The notes: a model not told the origin generated them from the letters alone. Positions 7,758 through 17,165 are shown, counted from the first letter of the stretch. The stretch: DNA of 64,000 bases from Flavobacterium terrisoli (GCF_030167905.1 NZ_JARGNA010000008.1:124001-188000); one strand, 5' to 3'. Numbers and translations: made by a program.

Positions 7758-9158
7758 TCATTCCCATCCGCCACCTAAAGCTCTATAAAGCTCAACATTG
7801 GATGCTAATCTTTCTTTTTTGATAGTGGCCAATTCCAATTCGGCTTGTAACAGATTGCCTTGAGCAAAATTCACTTCAAGATAAGTCGCCATACCGCTTT
7901 TGAAAAGCAAATTGGCGTTGTCGACTGCTTTCTGTAACGTCGCAACACGTTCAACAGCGATGGTGTATTGTTTTTCCTGTTTGTCAATTTTTACCAACGC
8001 ATTCGATACTTCACCCACAGCAACTAAAACAGTTTGTCTGAACTGAATCACAGCTTGGTCGCGTTCCAATTTGGCTACTTCGTATTGTGTTTTTAATCTT
8101 TTTCCGTTCAATAATGGCGCAGTCAATCCACCGGCAACCGACCCAAAAAGCGAGGCCGGAATGTTGAACCAATTGCTCGATTCAAAAGAATTCACACCAC
8201 CAACAGCCGTAATATTCAATGAAGGATACAAACTCGCTTTGGCAATTCCCACTTTAGCATTGGCTGCTTTTAAAGCCAGTTCCGCGCTTTTTACATCCGG
8301 GCGTTTGCTCAACAATTGCGATGGAATTCCGGCAGACAGATTGTCTTTTACAATTATGGTTTCGAGTTTACTGGCTCTTTCCTTCGCCTCAGGAAAAGTC
8401 CCTGATAAAACACTCAAGGCGTTTTCCTGTAATTGGATGTTCTTTTCCAGCTCGGGAATCAATTGCGTCGCAATCAATCGGTTGGCTTCGGTTTGCTGTT
8501 TCGCCAATAAGTTGACATTTCCGGCTTCATACTGCAGATTGACTGCGAATAAGGTGCGGTCATTGATTTCCAAAGTTTTTTGGGCTATCGCCAATTGGGC
8601 ATCCAACATCAACAAGTCATAAAAACCATTGGAAACAGCAGCCACGATGGTGGTTTGCAATGCTTTTTTGGCTTCGGCCGTTTGCATATAAACCGCCTGT
8701 GCTGCTTTCTTTCTGCTTCTGATTTTACCCCAGATATCGGCTTCCCAGGAAAGATTTAATCCGGCTGAAAAATCATCCACATGGTGTTGTCCCAATGCCT
8801 GACTGATATTCATTCCGTTAAAGCTATTATCTGAAAGTCTGGTGCTTGAAGCTGTTGCAGAAGCATTCAATTGTGGCACATTGCCCCATTTGCTTTGCTT
8901 GAATTGCAAATTGGCTATCGCGATATTCTTTTCGGCGATTTGCAAATCGTTATTTTTAGCCAAAGCCTGATCGACTAGTTTGACCAAATCGCTTTCTTCA
9001 AAGAAAGATTTCCATTGGATATCGGCGATGTTGGTCGTATCAGCGGCTGTGCTGTTTCTGAAATTTGCGGGAACTTCAGGTTTGACGGTCTGTGCCAATG
9101 CAGTAAAACTTACCATCATTAGCATCGCCAACACATTTATTTTTATATATCGTTTCAT
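7758..9158 (-). CDS. TolC-like outer membrane efflux protein (NodT family)
   Basis: A 466-aa outer membrane factor with a signal peptide (MKRYIKINVLAMLMMVSFTALAQ) and two long repeated helical halves typical of the OEP family (for example AVSNGFYDLLMLDAQLAIAQ and VAVGEVSNALVKIDKQEKQY). It forms the trimeric outer-membrane channel of an RND pump. It has no lipobox cysteine, unlike many NodT-type members. It follows the pump gene by 25 bp, in the order adaptor-pump-channel. Confidence 0.92.
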   Translation of the reverse strand: MKRYIKINVLAMLMMVSFTALAQTVKPEVPANFRNSTAADTTNIADIQWKSFFEESDLVKLVDQALAKNNDLQIAEKNIAIANLQFKQSKWGNVPQLNASATASSTRLSDNSFNGMNISQALGQHHVDDFSAGLNLSWEADIWGKIRSRKKAAQAVYMQTAEAKKALQTTIVAAVSNGFYDLLMLDAQLAIAQKTLEINDRTLFAVNLQYEAGNVNLLAKQQTEANRLIATQLIPELEKNIQLQENALSVLSGTFPEAKERASKLETIIVKDNLSAGIPSQLLSKRPDVKSAELALKAANAKVGIAKASLYPSLNITAVGGVNSFESSNWFNIPASLFGSVAGGLTAPLLNGKRLKTQYEVAKLERDQAVIQFRQTVLVAVGEVSNALVKIDKQEKQYTIAVERVATLQKAVDNANLLFKSGMATYLEVNFAQGNLLQAELELATIKKERLASNVELYRALGGGWE

Positions 9159-9183
9159 AATCTGATTTTTAATTTTTGTGTAA

Positions 9184-12100
9184 TTAGGCTTGAGCTTGTT
9201 TTTCGTTATTCAAAACAGCCAATGGCTTCCCGGTTACTTTTTCCTGTAAATACTGGAAGGTTATAAACAAAACCGGAATGATAAATATTCCCAGGATTAC
9301 TCCTGAAACCATTCCTCCTGCCGCACCAATACTAATCGAATGGTTACCCAAAGCTGATGGTCCTGTCGCACGCATCATTGGGGTAAGCCCAACAACAAAA
9401 GCAAATGAAGTCATGATGATTGGTCGCAAACGCAGTTTGGCTGCTTCCAATGCCGAAGCCAAGAGTGATTTACCTGCTTTTCTTCGCTGCACGGCATATT
9501 CGACAATCAGGATGGCATTTTTGGCCAGCAATCCGATGAGCATGATTAGCGCAACCTGTACATAAATATTGTTTTCAATTCCCGTCAAGCCAATAGCGGC
9601 AAATACTCCGAAGATTCCTGTTGGTATCGATAACAATACTGCCATCGGAAGGATGTAGCTTTCATATTGTGCTGCTAATAAGAAGAACACAAACAACAAG
9701 CTCAATCCGAATATCATGGCTGATTGTCCTGATGAAGTAATTTCTTCATTGGTCAAACCGGAAAACTCAATGGTATAGCCTTTTGGCAATTTCGTTTCGG
9801 CCACTTCCTGAACGGCTTTGATGGCAGCGCCTGAGCTAAATCCGGGTTTGGCTATGGCATTCACTCCAATGGAGTTAAACAAATTGTATCGTGAAGCCGT
9901 TTCGGAACCGTTAACCGGTACCATTTTTACCAATGAAGACACCGGAACCATTTCGCCAAATCGGTTTTTAACAAAAATATTGTTCATCGATTCTATGCTG
10001 GTTCTGGAATTTACCTCAGCCTGAACCATCACACGGTAGTATTTTCCGAAACGGTTGAAATCAGACGCCTGTGCACTTCCGTAATAGGTCTGCATCGTTT
10101 GGAGAATGTCCCTAACATTCACGCCCAATTGCTCTGCTTTAACATCATCCACTTCCATTTCCAGCTGTGGATAATCGGCTTTGAAACTGGTAAAGGCAAC
10201 CGCTATTTCGGGACGTTTCATCAATTCGCCGATAAACGCATTACTCACGCCGCTAAACTTGCTGATGGTTCCTCCTGTTTTATCTTTCAGCACAATATCC
10301 AAAGCGTCAACATTACTAAAGCCGGGAACTGTTGGGAAGGTAAACACAAAGAAATTAGCGCCTTTTATTCCGGCCAGTCTTCCACGCACATCGTTCATGA
10401 TATCGTTGATGTCTGAATGCTCACCGCGTTCTTTAGCCGGTTTGAGCAAGATGAATGCCACTCCGGCCGAAGAACTGGTGGATTGCGTTAGCATATTAAA
10501 GCCCGAAATAACATTCAGCACTTTTTTAGATGGAAGGTTCCCTAACTTACCTTCCACTTCCTCCATTACATTTTTGGTTCTTTCCAAAGATGCTCCGGCA
10601 GGCATTGATAACGAAATCGCAATAAATCCTTGATCCTCTGATGGAATGAATCCTGTGGAGGTATTTTTTACCATATAGACTGTTGCTACAATAACTACAG
10701 CCAATCCACCAAAGCTTACCCATTTGTTTTTGATTAAAAACTGAAGACTTTTTACATATTGATTGGTCAGTTTGGCAAAACCGGTATTGAATCCGATAAA
10801 GAATTTTTCCTTAAAGTTTTTCGGTTTTTCTTCACCATGATGGTGATCATCATGAGGCACATCTTTTAAAAATAAGGCTGCCAAAGCCGGACTCAATGTC
10901 AACGCATTTACCGCAGAAATCACAATTGCAATCGCTAAAGTAAAGGCAAACTGACGGTAGAAAACTCCGGTAGAACCTTCCATAAATCCGACCGGTAAAA
11001 ACACGGCCGACATGACTAATGTAATTGATATGATGGCACCGGTAATTTCGCTCATCGCCGAAGTGGTTGCGGCTTTCGCCGACAATTTCTTGCTGTGCAT
11101 TTTTTCGTGAACCGCTTCGACAACGACAATCGCATCATCGACTACAATTCCAATCGCTAACACCAGGGCAAAAAGGGTAAGTAAGTTGATCGAGAATCCA
11201 AAAACCTGCATAAAGAAGAACGTCCCTAAAATAGAAACCGGAACCGCAATCGCCGGAATTAATGTTGCTCTGAAATCCTGAAGGAATAAAAACACGACAA
11301 GGAATACCAACAGGAAAGCCTCAATCAAGGTTGATTTCACCTGCGAAATCGACATGTCCAAAGAATCTTTGGTATTGTATAAAATCAGGTGTTTGACATC
11401 TTTTGGAAAATCCTTTGACGCTTTTTCCATCATTTCCCTGATGGCAATCTGCACATCACTTGAATTGGAACCCGGCAATTGGAAAATACCAATATTCAAT
11501 CCTGATTTTCCGTCTATTCGTGTGCTGCTTCCATAGGAATACGAACCAAATTCAACACGTGCAACGTCTTTTAAACGAAGTACGGAACCATCCGCATTGG
11601 AATGGATTACGATGTTTTCGTATTCACCCGGATTGTTTAATTTCCCTTTGTATTTGATTACATATTCAAAGGCTTCTTTACTGCTTTCGCCAAATCGTCC
11701 CGGTGCCGCTTCCAGGTTTTTATCCTGAATGGCTCCCAAAACCTCCTGAGCGCTTAGTTTGTAAGCGGCCATTTTTGATGGATTTAACCAAACACGCATC
11801 GAGTAATCCTTGTTTCCTCCAAAAATAAAAGCCTGCCCTACTCCGGGAATCCTTTTTATCTCGGGAATGATATTGATTTGTGCATAATTGTTCAAAAAAG
11901 TTTGATCGTATTGTTTTTCATTTTCGGTGTACAAATCAACAACCATCAAGAGACTGTTTTGTTTTTTGGTCGTCTGTATTCCCGCCTGAACTACTTCTGC
12001 AGGCAATTGACTGGTAGCTTGTGACACCCTGTTCTGGACATTTACAGCGGCCTGGTCGGGATCGGTTCCGAGTTTAAAATTGACTGTGATTACAAGCGAA

Positions 12101-12357
12101 CCATCATTACTGGCGGTAGAACTCATATAACTCATATTCTCTACCCCGTTGATGGCTTCTTCCAGTGAAGGTGCAACCGAGCGCAAAACTGTTTCTGCAT
12201 TGGCTCCAGGATAAAGCGCTACAACCTGCACTGCCGGCGGCGCGATATCAGGGAATTGCTGTAACGGAAGCGTTTGTAAACCAATTGTTCCGAGGATCAC
12301 AATAAGTATAGCGATGACTGTTGACAGCACGGGTCTGTCAATAAATTTTTGTAACAT
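9184..12357 (-). CDS. RND multidrug efflux transporter, HAE1/AcrB family
   Basis: A 1057-aa protein of normal AcrB length, starting MLQKFIDRPVLSTVIAI. It has 12 transmembrane helices around two large periplasmic loops. The proton-relay aspartate pair is in VVDDAIVVVE at about residue 405, and the porter-domain signature GANAETV lies near the N-terminus. It exports drugs, dyes or detergents in exchange for protons with the adjacent adaptor and channel. Odd: a histidine-rich stretch (HDDHHHGEE) at about residue 500, in the cytoplasmic linker between the two halves. The substrate range cannot be predicted. Confidence 0.95.
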   Translation of the reverse strand: MLQKFIDRPVLSTVIAILIVILGTIGLQTLPLQQFPDIAPPAVQVVALYPGANAETVLRSVAPSLEEAINGVENMSYMSSTASNDGSLVITVNFKLGTDPDQAAVNVQNRVSQATSQLPAEVVQAGIQTTKKQNSLLMVVDLYTENEKQYDQTFLNNYAQINIIPEIKRIPGVGQAFIFGGNKDYSMRVWLNPSKMAAYKLSAQEVLGAIQDKNLEAAPGRFGESSKEAFEYVIKYKGKLNNPGEYENIVIHSNADGSVLRLKDVARVEFGSYSYGSSTRIDGKSGLNIGIFQLPGSNSSDVQIAIREMMEKASKDFPKDVKHLILYNTKDSLDMSISQVKSTLIEAFLLVFLVVFLFLQDFRATLIPAIAVPVSILGTFFFMQVFGFSINLLTLFALVLAIGIVVDDAIVVVEAVHEKMHSKKLSAKAATTSAMSEITGAIISITLVMSAVFLPVGFMEGSTGVFYRQFAFTLAIAIVISAVNALTLSPALAALFLKDVPHDDHHHGEEKPKNFKEKFFIGFNTGFAKLTNQYVKSLQFLIKNKWVSFGGLAVVIVATVYMVKNTSTGFIPSEDQGFIAISLSMPAGASLERTKNVMEEVEGKLGNLPSKKVLNVISGFNMLTQSTSSSAGVAFILLKPAKERGEHSDINDIMNDVRGRLAGIKGANFFVFTFPTVPGFSNVDALDIVLKDKTGGTISKFSGVSNAFIGELMKRPEIAVAFTSFKADYPQLEMEVDDVKAEQLGVNVRDILQTMQTYYGSAQASDFNRFGKYYRVMVQAEVNSRTSIESMNNIFVKNRFGEMVPVSSLVKMVPVNGSETASRYNLFNSIGVNAIAKPGFSSGAAIKAVQEVAETKLPKGYTIEFSGLTNEEITSSGQSAMIFGLSLLFVFFLLAAQYESYILPMAVLLSIPTGIFGVFAAIGLTGIENNIYVQVALIMLIGLLAKNAILIVEYAVQRRKAGKSLLASALEAAKLRLRPIIMTSFAFVVGLTPMMRATGPSALGNHSISIGAAGGMVSGVILGIFIIPVLFITFQYLQEKVTGKPLAVLNNEKQAQA

Positions 12358-12381
12358 GATAAGTGATTTAGTTTTTCTTGA

Positions 12382-13539
12382 TTAAATTTTGGCCACTACT
12401 TTTTTAGCATTTTGCTTCGCCAGTTCGCTTACGCTCGTGTCAGGAATAATGGTCGCGCCGTCAGGCAGATTTTCAAAACCTTTTAATACGATTCTGTCTC
12501 CGGTCGCAATGCCTTCCTTAATCAAATAATCGGTTCCGCTCTTGGCAGAAACAACTACCGGTTGTCTGGTCACTGCATTCTTTTTGTCCACCAGGAAGAC
12601 ATAAATTTTATCCTGAATTTCAATAGTCGCTTCTTGAGGAACCACGATCGCGTTTTGGTGTTGCATACTGATTTTTACCCTTCCTGTATTTCCGGAACGC
12701 AAGAGTCCGTTGGCATTTGGGAATTTCGCTCTCAGCGTAATGGCTCCGGTGGTTTTATCAAATTGACCGTCAACCATATCGATTTTTCCTTTTTCAGCAT
12801 ACTCAGTATCGTCAGACAACACTAGAGAAACCGGTGCCAAACCTCTTAATTTATCATTTACCGAATTGCCTTTGTACTGTGATTTGAAGTTGATAAAATC
12901 ATTTTCGCTTAAAGAAAAATAAGCGTACACTTCTTTGGTATCCGACAATGTGGTCAATGATTCAGGATCAGCCGGACTGATTAAGCTTCCTTGTTTTCTT
13001 GGTAATCTTCCGATATAACCGCTAACCGGTGCTTTGATGGTCGTGTAACCCAAATTGATTTGGGCCGTTGCCACCACTGCTTTAGATTGCGCTACGGTTG
13101 CTTTGGCTATCGCCAAATTAGCTTTGGCTGTTTTCAATTGATAATCCGATACGACTTTGTTTTGTACCAATGGCAATAGCTTTTCTACTTCCAATTGGGC
13201 ATTAATTACCGCAGCTTCTGCCGCATTCAAACTAGCCGTTGCATTGTTGTATTGCTGACGGTAAGGATTGTCGTTGATTTTAAACAAAGGCTGACCTGCT
13301 GTAACATAAGCACCTTCATCTACATAAATTTTATCCAAGGTTCCGCTTACTTGCGCTCTGATTTCCACATCAGTTTTTCCTTGTATGGCTACCGGATATT
13401 CAGTATCGGTAGTGGTTGATTGGTAAGCGATGTCCAGAACCGGTAAGGTTGCCGGTGCACTAGTCGGTGCGCCTGCATTTTTGTCGGCACAACTGGCTAA
13501 AAACAGAGCGATTAAGCTCAAGGTAATTAAGTTCTTCAT
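12382..13539 (-). CDS. RND efflux periplasmic adaptor (HlyD/AcrA family lipoprotein)
   Basis: A 385-aa membrane fusion protein. MKNLITLSLIALFLASC is a lipoprotein leader with lipobox Cys17, which is why I start at 13539 rather than at the upstream ATG at 13596 that adds 19 polar residues. A lipoyl/barrel-sandwich half (EIRAQVSGTLDKIYVDEGAYV) is followed by a coiled-coil hairpin, then the second half-motif (TIKAPVSGYIGR) and a beta-barrel. It bridges pump and channel. It is the first gene of the structural operon, about 340 bp downstream of tetR. Confidence 0.93.
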   Translation of the reverse strand: MKNLITLSLIALFLASCADKNAGAPTSAPATLPVLDIAYQSTTTDTEYPVAIQGKTDVEIRAQVSGTLDKIYVDEGAYVTAGQPLFKINDNPYRQQYNNATASLNAAEAAVINAQLEVEKLLPLVQNKVVSDYQLKTAKANLAIAKATVAQSKAVVATAQINLGYTTIKAPVSGYIGRLPRKQGSLISPADPESLTTLSDTKEVYAYFSLSENDFINFKSQYKGNSVNDKLRGLAPVSLVLSDDTEYAEKGKIDMVDGQFDKTTGAITLRAKFPNANGLLRSGNTGRVKISMQHQNAIVVPQEATIEIQDKIYVFLVDKKNAVTRQPVVVSAKSGTDYLIKEGIATGDRIVLKGFENLPDGATIIPDTSVSELAKQNAKKVVAKI

Positions 13540-13707
13540 AATGATTGTTTTGATAGTTATTGATTTTTGTTTTTGATTTGTATTTGTATTTGTCATTCTA
13601 ATTTTGTTTATCTGAAATAATTAGATTTTATACCGAATGTCCACTGGACATTCTCCTCTTAATATCAAATGTTTTTGATTCTTATTTATTGAAGTTTCCA
13701 TATTACT

Positions 13708-13729
13708 ATTTGAAATGAACGGTTCAGAA
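13708..13729. promoter_or_regulatory. Probable TetR operator, copy 1
   Basis: ATTTGAAAT-GAAC-GGTTCAGAA, an imperfect copy of the 9-4-9 palindrome seen perfectly at 14494. It lies closest to the adaptor gene. Confidence 0.55.
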
Positions 13730-13771
13730 TTATTGCTGTTTGATATAAATTTTATGATTGTAATACCTTTA

Positions 13772-13793
13772 TTTTGAAACGATTGTTCCAGAA
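13772..13793. promoter_or_regulatory. Probable TetR operator, copy 2
   Basis: TTTTGAAAC-GATT-GTTCCAGAA, which differs from the perfect site by one base in each arm. Confidence 0.65.
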
Positions 13794-13839
13794 TTAAAGC
13801 TGATTTTACAAAATATTGTACTTCTTCCTCACATTCATT

Positions 13840-13861
13840 TTTTGAAATGATTGTTCCAGAA
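13840..13861. promoter_or_regulatory. Probable TetR operator, copy 3
   Basis: TTTTGAAAT-GATT-GTTCCAGAA. It lies just past the tetR stop codon and 68 bp from copy 2. Confidence 0.62.
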
Positions 13862-13880
13862 TTGTTGTTAAAAAAAAGTA

Positions 13881-14459
13881 CTAACGGGTAATACTTTTAA
13901 TAAGGTATTCAGACATTTTTTTGATAATAATTGGATCCTGGTTTAAAATAAAAGCCTGTTTCCATCCTGTAAATGTCGTCATGATATATTCTGCTAATAA
14001 AGGCGCCTCTTCACTTCCATCCAACTCACCATCGTCTATCGCTTTTTGGATTAAGTTGGTCATTAACTCCAGGTATAAGGCGCTGTTTTTGATTAACACA
14101 TTTCTAACCTGGCTGTCTTCGGGAGCAATTTCAAAAACGGTTTTGATTCCCAAACAGCCTTTTTCAGAATCTACAACCCAAGCTGCCTTATCACGAATGA
14201 TATTGATTAACGCCTGTAAAGCTGATTTTTCCTTGGCCACTTTTTCCTGTGTTTCCTTTAAACCGGCTTCGGCATAAACGGTAACACATTTTATGAATAA
14301 ACAATGTTTGTCACCAATGGTATTGTACAAACTGCTTCTGTTAATCTGCATGGCATCTACCAAATCCTGCATAGAAGTCGCGTGATACCCTTTTTCCCAA
14401 AAGACGTTCATTGCTTTTTCTATAATCTCACATTCATTAAATTCAACACTGCGTGCCAT
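13881..14459 (-). CDS. TetR/AcrR family repressor of the efflux operon
   Basis: A 192-aa protein. The N-terminal TetR helix-turn-helix runs over about residues 10-55 (VFWEKGYHATSMQDLVDAM, then NRSSLYNTIGDKHCLF), followed by an alpha-helical ligand domain. I start at MARSVEF (14459); an ATG three codons upstream is possible. The gene lies directly upstream of adaptor-pump-channel on the same strand. A perfect palindrome sits in its own promoter and three near-copies lie in front of the adaptor gene, so it likely represses both itself and the pump until a ligand binds. Confidence 0.9.
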   Translation of the reverse strand: MARSVEFNECEIIEKAMNVFWEKGYHATSMQDLVDAMQINRSSLYNTIGDKHCLFIKCVTVYAEAGLKETQEKVAKEKSALQALINIIRDKAAWVVDSEKGCLGIKTVFEIAPEDSQVRNVLIKNSALYLELMTNLIQKAIDDGELDGSEEAPLLAEYIMTTFTGWKQAFILNQDPIIIKKMSEYLIKSITR

Positions 14460-14478
14460 GGTATTCAAATTTCTGGGA

Positions 14479-14486
14479 CAAAGATA
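14479..14486 (-). promoter_or_regulatory. -7 promoter box of tetR (TATCTTTG on minus strand)
   Basis: The minus strand reads TATCTTTG, an exact TAnnTTTG match, 20 bases before the tetR ATG. The perfect palindrome at 14494-14515 covers the -33 side, where a bound dimer would block polymerase. Confidence 0.55.
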
Positions 14487-14493
14487 TAATTAA

Positions 14494-14515
14494 TTCTGAA
14501 ACGGTTGTTTCAGAA
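14494..14515. promoter_or_regulatory. Perfect TetR operator palindrome
   Basis: TTCTGAAAC-GGTT-GTTTCAGAA: two 9-base arms in perfect inverted repeat with a 4-base centre, 35 bp upstream of tetR. It is the best copy of the motif seen three more times in front of the efflux adaptor gene. Autoregulation is inferred. Confidence 0.75.
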
Positions 14516-14641
14516 TTAACATTTTTTTTTAAATTATTTTTTTTCAAGACCAAAAAAGACGTTTTAAACCTTATAAAATCAGGCCTTATTGAAAACAAAA
14601 AAATGTTAACTTTATCCTATTCTCAATCTTATTTAAAATCT

Positions 14642-15508
14642 ATGACATTGAATAATGATAATTTATCCTTCAGACCGCTCAACTTTGAAGAGTTTAAAAT
14701 CCTGGTCGATTGGGCCGCTCAGGAAGGTTGGAATCCCGGATTGGATGATGCTGAACTCTTTTGGAACACTGATCCCGAAGGTTTTTACGGTTACTTTGAT
14801 GAGGACAAACTCATCGGTGGTGGTTCGATTGTTTCCTATGATGGGCGATTTGGCTTTATGGGCTTTTTTATTGTCCATCCTGATTACAGAACAAAAGGCA
14901 TCGGCAGAACACTTTGGAAACTACGCCGCGATACTTTGTTGTCCCGTTTGCAAAATGGTGCAGCCATTGGTATGGACGGCGTGGTTGCCATGCAATCCTT
15001 TTATCAAAAAGGTGGTTTTAACATCGCTTTCCGGGATGAGCGTTATGAAAAAATGGGAATGCATTATGATGTGAATCCTGCCGTAGAAATTGCCAATGCA
15101 GAAGATTTTAACGCCATCAGTGCTTTAGACCGCGAATGCTTCGGTGTATCGCGTGAACGCTTTTTGACCCTTTGGCTCAATGCTGTCAATGCCAAAGTTT
15201 TTAAGTTTACCGCCAATAATCATTTGGGCGGATTTGCTGTGATAAGAAGATGCCAAACCGGCTATAAAATCGGTCCTCTTTTTGCCGAAAATGATACCAT
15301 AGCCGCAGCGCTATACGAGCGTTGCCTGACCGAAGCTATTGGGCAACCTGTTTATTTAGATATTCCAATGAGTAATAAAGCCGCTGCTGCTTTGGTTCAA
15401 AAATACCAGGCATCTTATGTTTTTGAATGTGCCCGAATGTATTTAGGAACACCCCCTAAAACTCCTATCGAAAAGATATTTGGGATTACCAGTTTTGAAT
15501 TGGGATGA
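14642..15508 (+). CDS. GNAT acetyltransferase with C-terminal second GNAT-like domain
   Basis: A 288-aa protein. Domain 1 (residues about 5-135) has the GNAT acetyl-CoA loop as FIVHPDYRTKGIGRTLWK. Domain 2 (about 145-288) resembles the 'acetyltransf_18' tail found on such proteins and ends with KTPIEKIFGITSFELG. Longer readings starting at 14453 or 14603 are open, but the added residues are low-complexity Phe/Lys and the domain starts at NLSFRPLNFEEF, so I chose the ATG at 14642. It is divergent from tetR; the 170-bp gap carries the tetR operator and could place this gene under the same repressor. Substrate unknown. Confidence 0.83.
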   Translation: MTLNNDNLSFRPLNFEEFKILVDWAAQEGWNPGLDDAELFWNTDPEGFYGYFDEDKLIGGGSIVSYDGRFGFMGFFIVHPDYRTKGIGRTLWKLRRDTLLSRLQNGAAIGMDGVVAMQSFYQKGGFNIAFRDERYEKMGMHYDVNPAVEIANAEDFNAISALDRECFGVSRERFLTLWLNAVNAKVFKFTANNHLGGFAVIRRCQTGYKIGPLFAENDTIAAALYERCLTEAIGQPVYLDIPMSNKAAAALVQKYQASYVFECARMYLGTPPKTPIEKIFGITSFELG

Positions 15509-15560
15509 GAACAATGTCATTTCTTAATCTAGGTTAAGTGTGTAAGGTTGAAACCCGCCA

Positions 15561-15568
15561 TAACTTTG
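15561..15568 (+). promoter_or_regulatory. -7 promoter box (TAACTTTG) of the YceI gene
   Basis: TAACTTTG matches TAnnTTTG exactly and lies 79 bases before the YceI ATG, leaving a longish leader. The -33 region is not obvious. Confidence 0.45.
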
Positions 15569-15647
15569 TCCTGTTCAAAAGAAGCAATCAAAACAGCTTT
15601 GATGACAAAGACAAAAATTTAAAAACATAACATAAAAATTAAAAACA

Positions 15648-16178
15648 ATGGCAAAAGCAACATGGGCAATCGACCCAACACACTCAGAAGTAGGTTTTAA
15701 AGTAAAACACATGATGTTTACCAATGTTTCCGGTAAGTTCAATTTATTTGATGCTGACATCGCAAACGAGGAAGAGCAATTTGAAACTTCAAACATTAAC
15801 TTCAGCGCAGAAGTTAATTCCATCAACACCGGAAATGACGACAGAGATAATCACTTGAGAAGTGCTGACTTCTTTGACGCAGAAAACTTTGGCAAGCTGA
15901 CTTTCAAAAGTACCGGTGTGAAAAAAATAAATGAAGGTGAATATCAAATCAGTGGTGATTTGACCATTAAAGACGTGACCAAAAACATCGCTTTGGATGC
16001 CGAATACAGCGGACAAATGAAGGATCCATGGGGAAATACCAAAATCGGATTATCATTAAACGGTAAAATCAACCGTAAAGACTTTGGATTGACCTGGAAT
16101 GCTGCTTTGGAAACCGGTGGTGTATTGGTTGGAGAAGACATTAAATTAAACGCCGAAGTACAATTCGTGAAACAATAA
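15648..16178 (+). CDS. YceI family protein (lipid-binding lipocalin-like)
   Basis: A 176-aa protein opening with ATWAIDPTHSEVGFKVKHMMFTN, the hallmark start of the YceI fold. The rest is an antiparallel barrel (ITGDLTIKDVTKNI-type strands, here ISGDLTIKDVTKNI) that in homologues binds a polyprenyl or other long lipid chain. It lacks a signal peptide, so a cytoplasmic location is suggested, unlike E. coli YceI. It stands alone with its own promoter box and a weak terminator. The exact role is not known. Confidence 0.9.
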   Translation: MAKATWAIDPTHSEVGFKVKHMMFTNVSGKFNLFDADIANEEEQFETSNINFSAEVNSINTGNDDRDNHLRSADFFDAENFGKLTFKSTGVKKINEGEYQISGDLTIKDVTKNIALDAEYSGQMKDPWGNTKIGLSLNGKINRKDFGLTWNAALETGGVLVGEDIKLNAEVQFVKQ

Positions 16179-16199
16179 AGATAGTTTTGATTGATGAAG

Positions 16200-16235
16200 A
16201 AACCGTGAGGCTCATTTTGAGTTTTGCGGTTTTTG
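16200..16235 (+). terminator. Weak hairpin after YceI gene
   Basis: AAACCG and CGGTTT pair around a loop that includes a GAG/CTC mini-stem, followed by TTTTTG. A plausible but weak rho-independent terminator. Confidence 0.4.
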
Positions 16236-16283
16236 TTATGCCAAAATTGATTAACTTAGTAGGACCAAAAACAACCTCAATTT

Positions 16284-17165
16284 ATGTCAAATATTGGAAT
16301 CATTATAGAAGAGCGTTCCGCAGATATCGGGAACTTTTTAGTAGGCAGGCTGTTGCCTTTTCGCGAAAAGCGGGCCGTTGGACCATTCGTTTTTATTGAC
16401 CATATGGGTCCGGCGCAAATGAAAGACCATCAAAATATAGATGTTCCGCCACATCCGCATATCGGTTTATCCACACTCACCTATTTATTCGAAGGCACCA
16501 TGATGCATCGGGATAGTTTGGGCACCGAAATGGAAATCAAACCCGGAGCTGTGAACTGGATGACTGCCGGAAAAGGCATAGTCCATTCAGAGCGCACACC
16601 TGAATATTTAAGAAATACCGAGAAAAGCTTACACGGGTTGCAGATTTGGGTTGCCTTACCCAAAGCTTTGGAAAATATGGAACCATCCTTTGCCCATGTT
16701 GAAGCGCAGGACTTACCCGAATGGCTGCAGGATGGCGTCACCATTAAACTGATTGCCGGAGAAGCTTTTGGCAAAAAATCACCGGTTCCGGTGTACAGCC
16801 CGTTGTATTTTATTGAAATCAAGAGCGACAGCCGAGCCAAAGTCAACATTGGTCACGAACTCTATGGCGAAAGTGCCATGTATATTTTGGAAGGCAGTAT
16901 TACCAATGATGGGAATACTTATGGCACCAAACAATTATTGGTCGCCAAAGAAACTTCGCTTTGTGAATTCGAAATGAGTGAAAACACAATACTGTATCTT
17001 TTTGGCGGCGAACCTTTTCCCGAAGAGCATTTTATTTATTGGAATTTTGTCCATTCAGACAAAGCAATGATTGAGCAGGCCAAAGCAGATTGGGAAGCAC
17101 AGCGGTTTCCGAAAGTGCCCAATGAAACCGAGTTTGTACCGCTGCCACAACCTTTTGGAGGATAA
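16284..17165 (+). CDS. Pirin family protein (quercetinase-like bicupin)
   Basis: A 293-aa bicupin. His57 and His59 in PPHPHIGLSTLTYLFEG, and His101 and Glu103 in GIVHSER, are the metal ligands of the pirin N-terminal cupin, so the active site is intact. The C-terminal half is the second pirin cupin (YILEGSITNDG). Bacterial members can show quercetin 2,3-dioxygenase activity in vitro, but their cellular role is unclear. No operon partner is evident. Confidence 0.9.
   Translation: MSNIGIIIEERSADIGNFLVGRLLPFREKRAVGPFVFIDHMGPAQMKDHQNIDVPPHPHIGLSTLTYLFEGTMMHRDSLGTEMEIKPGAVNWMTAGKGIVHSERTPEYLRNTEKSLHGLQIWVALPKALENMEPSFAHVEAQDLPEWLQDGVTIKLIAGEAFGKKSPVPVYSPLYFIEIKSDSRAKVNIGHELYGESAMYILEGSITNDGNTYGTKQLLVAKETSLCEFEMSENTILYLFGGEPFPEEHFIYWNFVHSDKAMIEQAKADWEAQRFPKVPNETEFVPLPQPFGG

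Larger units (their letters stand above)
13540..13880 (-). promoter_or_regulatory. Regulatory gap upstream of the efflux operon
   Basis: This 341-bp gap between tetR and the adaptor gene holds no gene that I can support beyond a 19-codon possible N-terminal extension. It contains three copies of the TetR-type palindrome (13708, 13772, 13840), spaced 64 and 68 bp apart, about six helical turns each. I did not find a clean TAnnTTTG box on the minus strand here. Confidence 0.6.

Noticed and set aside
8071..8622. A 183-codon open frame antisense to the TolC-like gene
   Set aside because: It overlaps a well-supported gene entirely and its product resembles no known fold.
14453..14641. N-terminal extension of the GNAT gene
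   Set aside because: The added residues are Phe/Lys-rich and cross the tetR promoter and operator.
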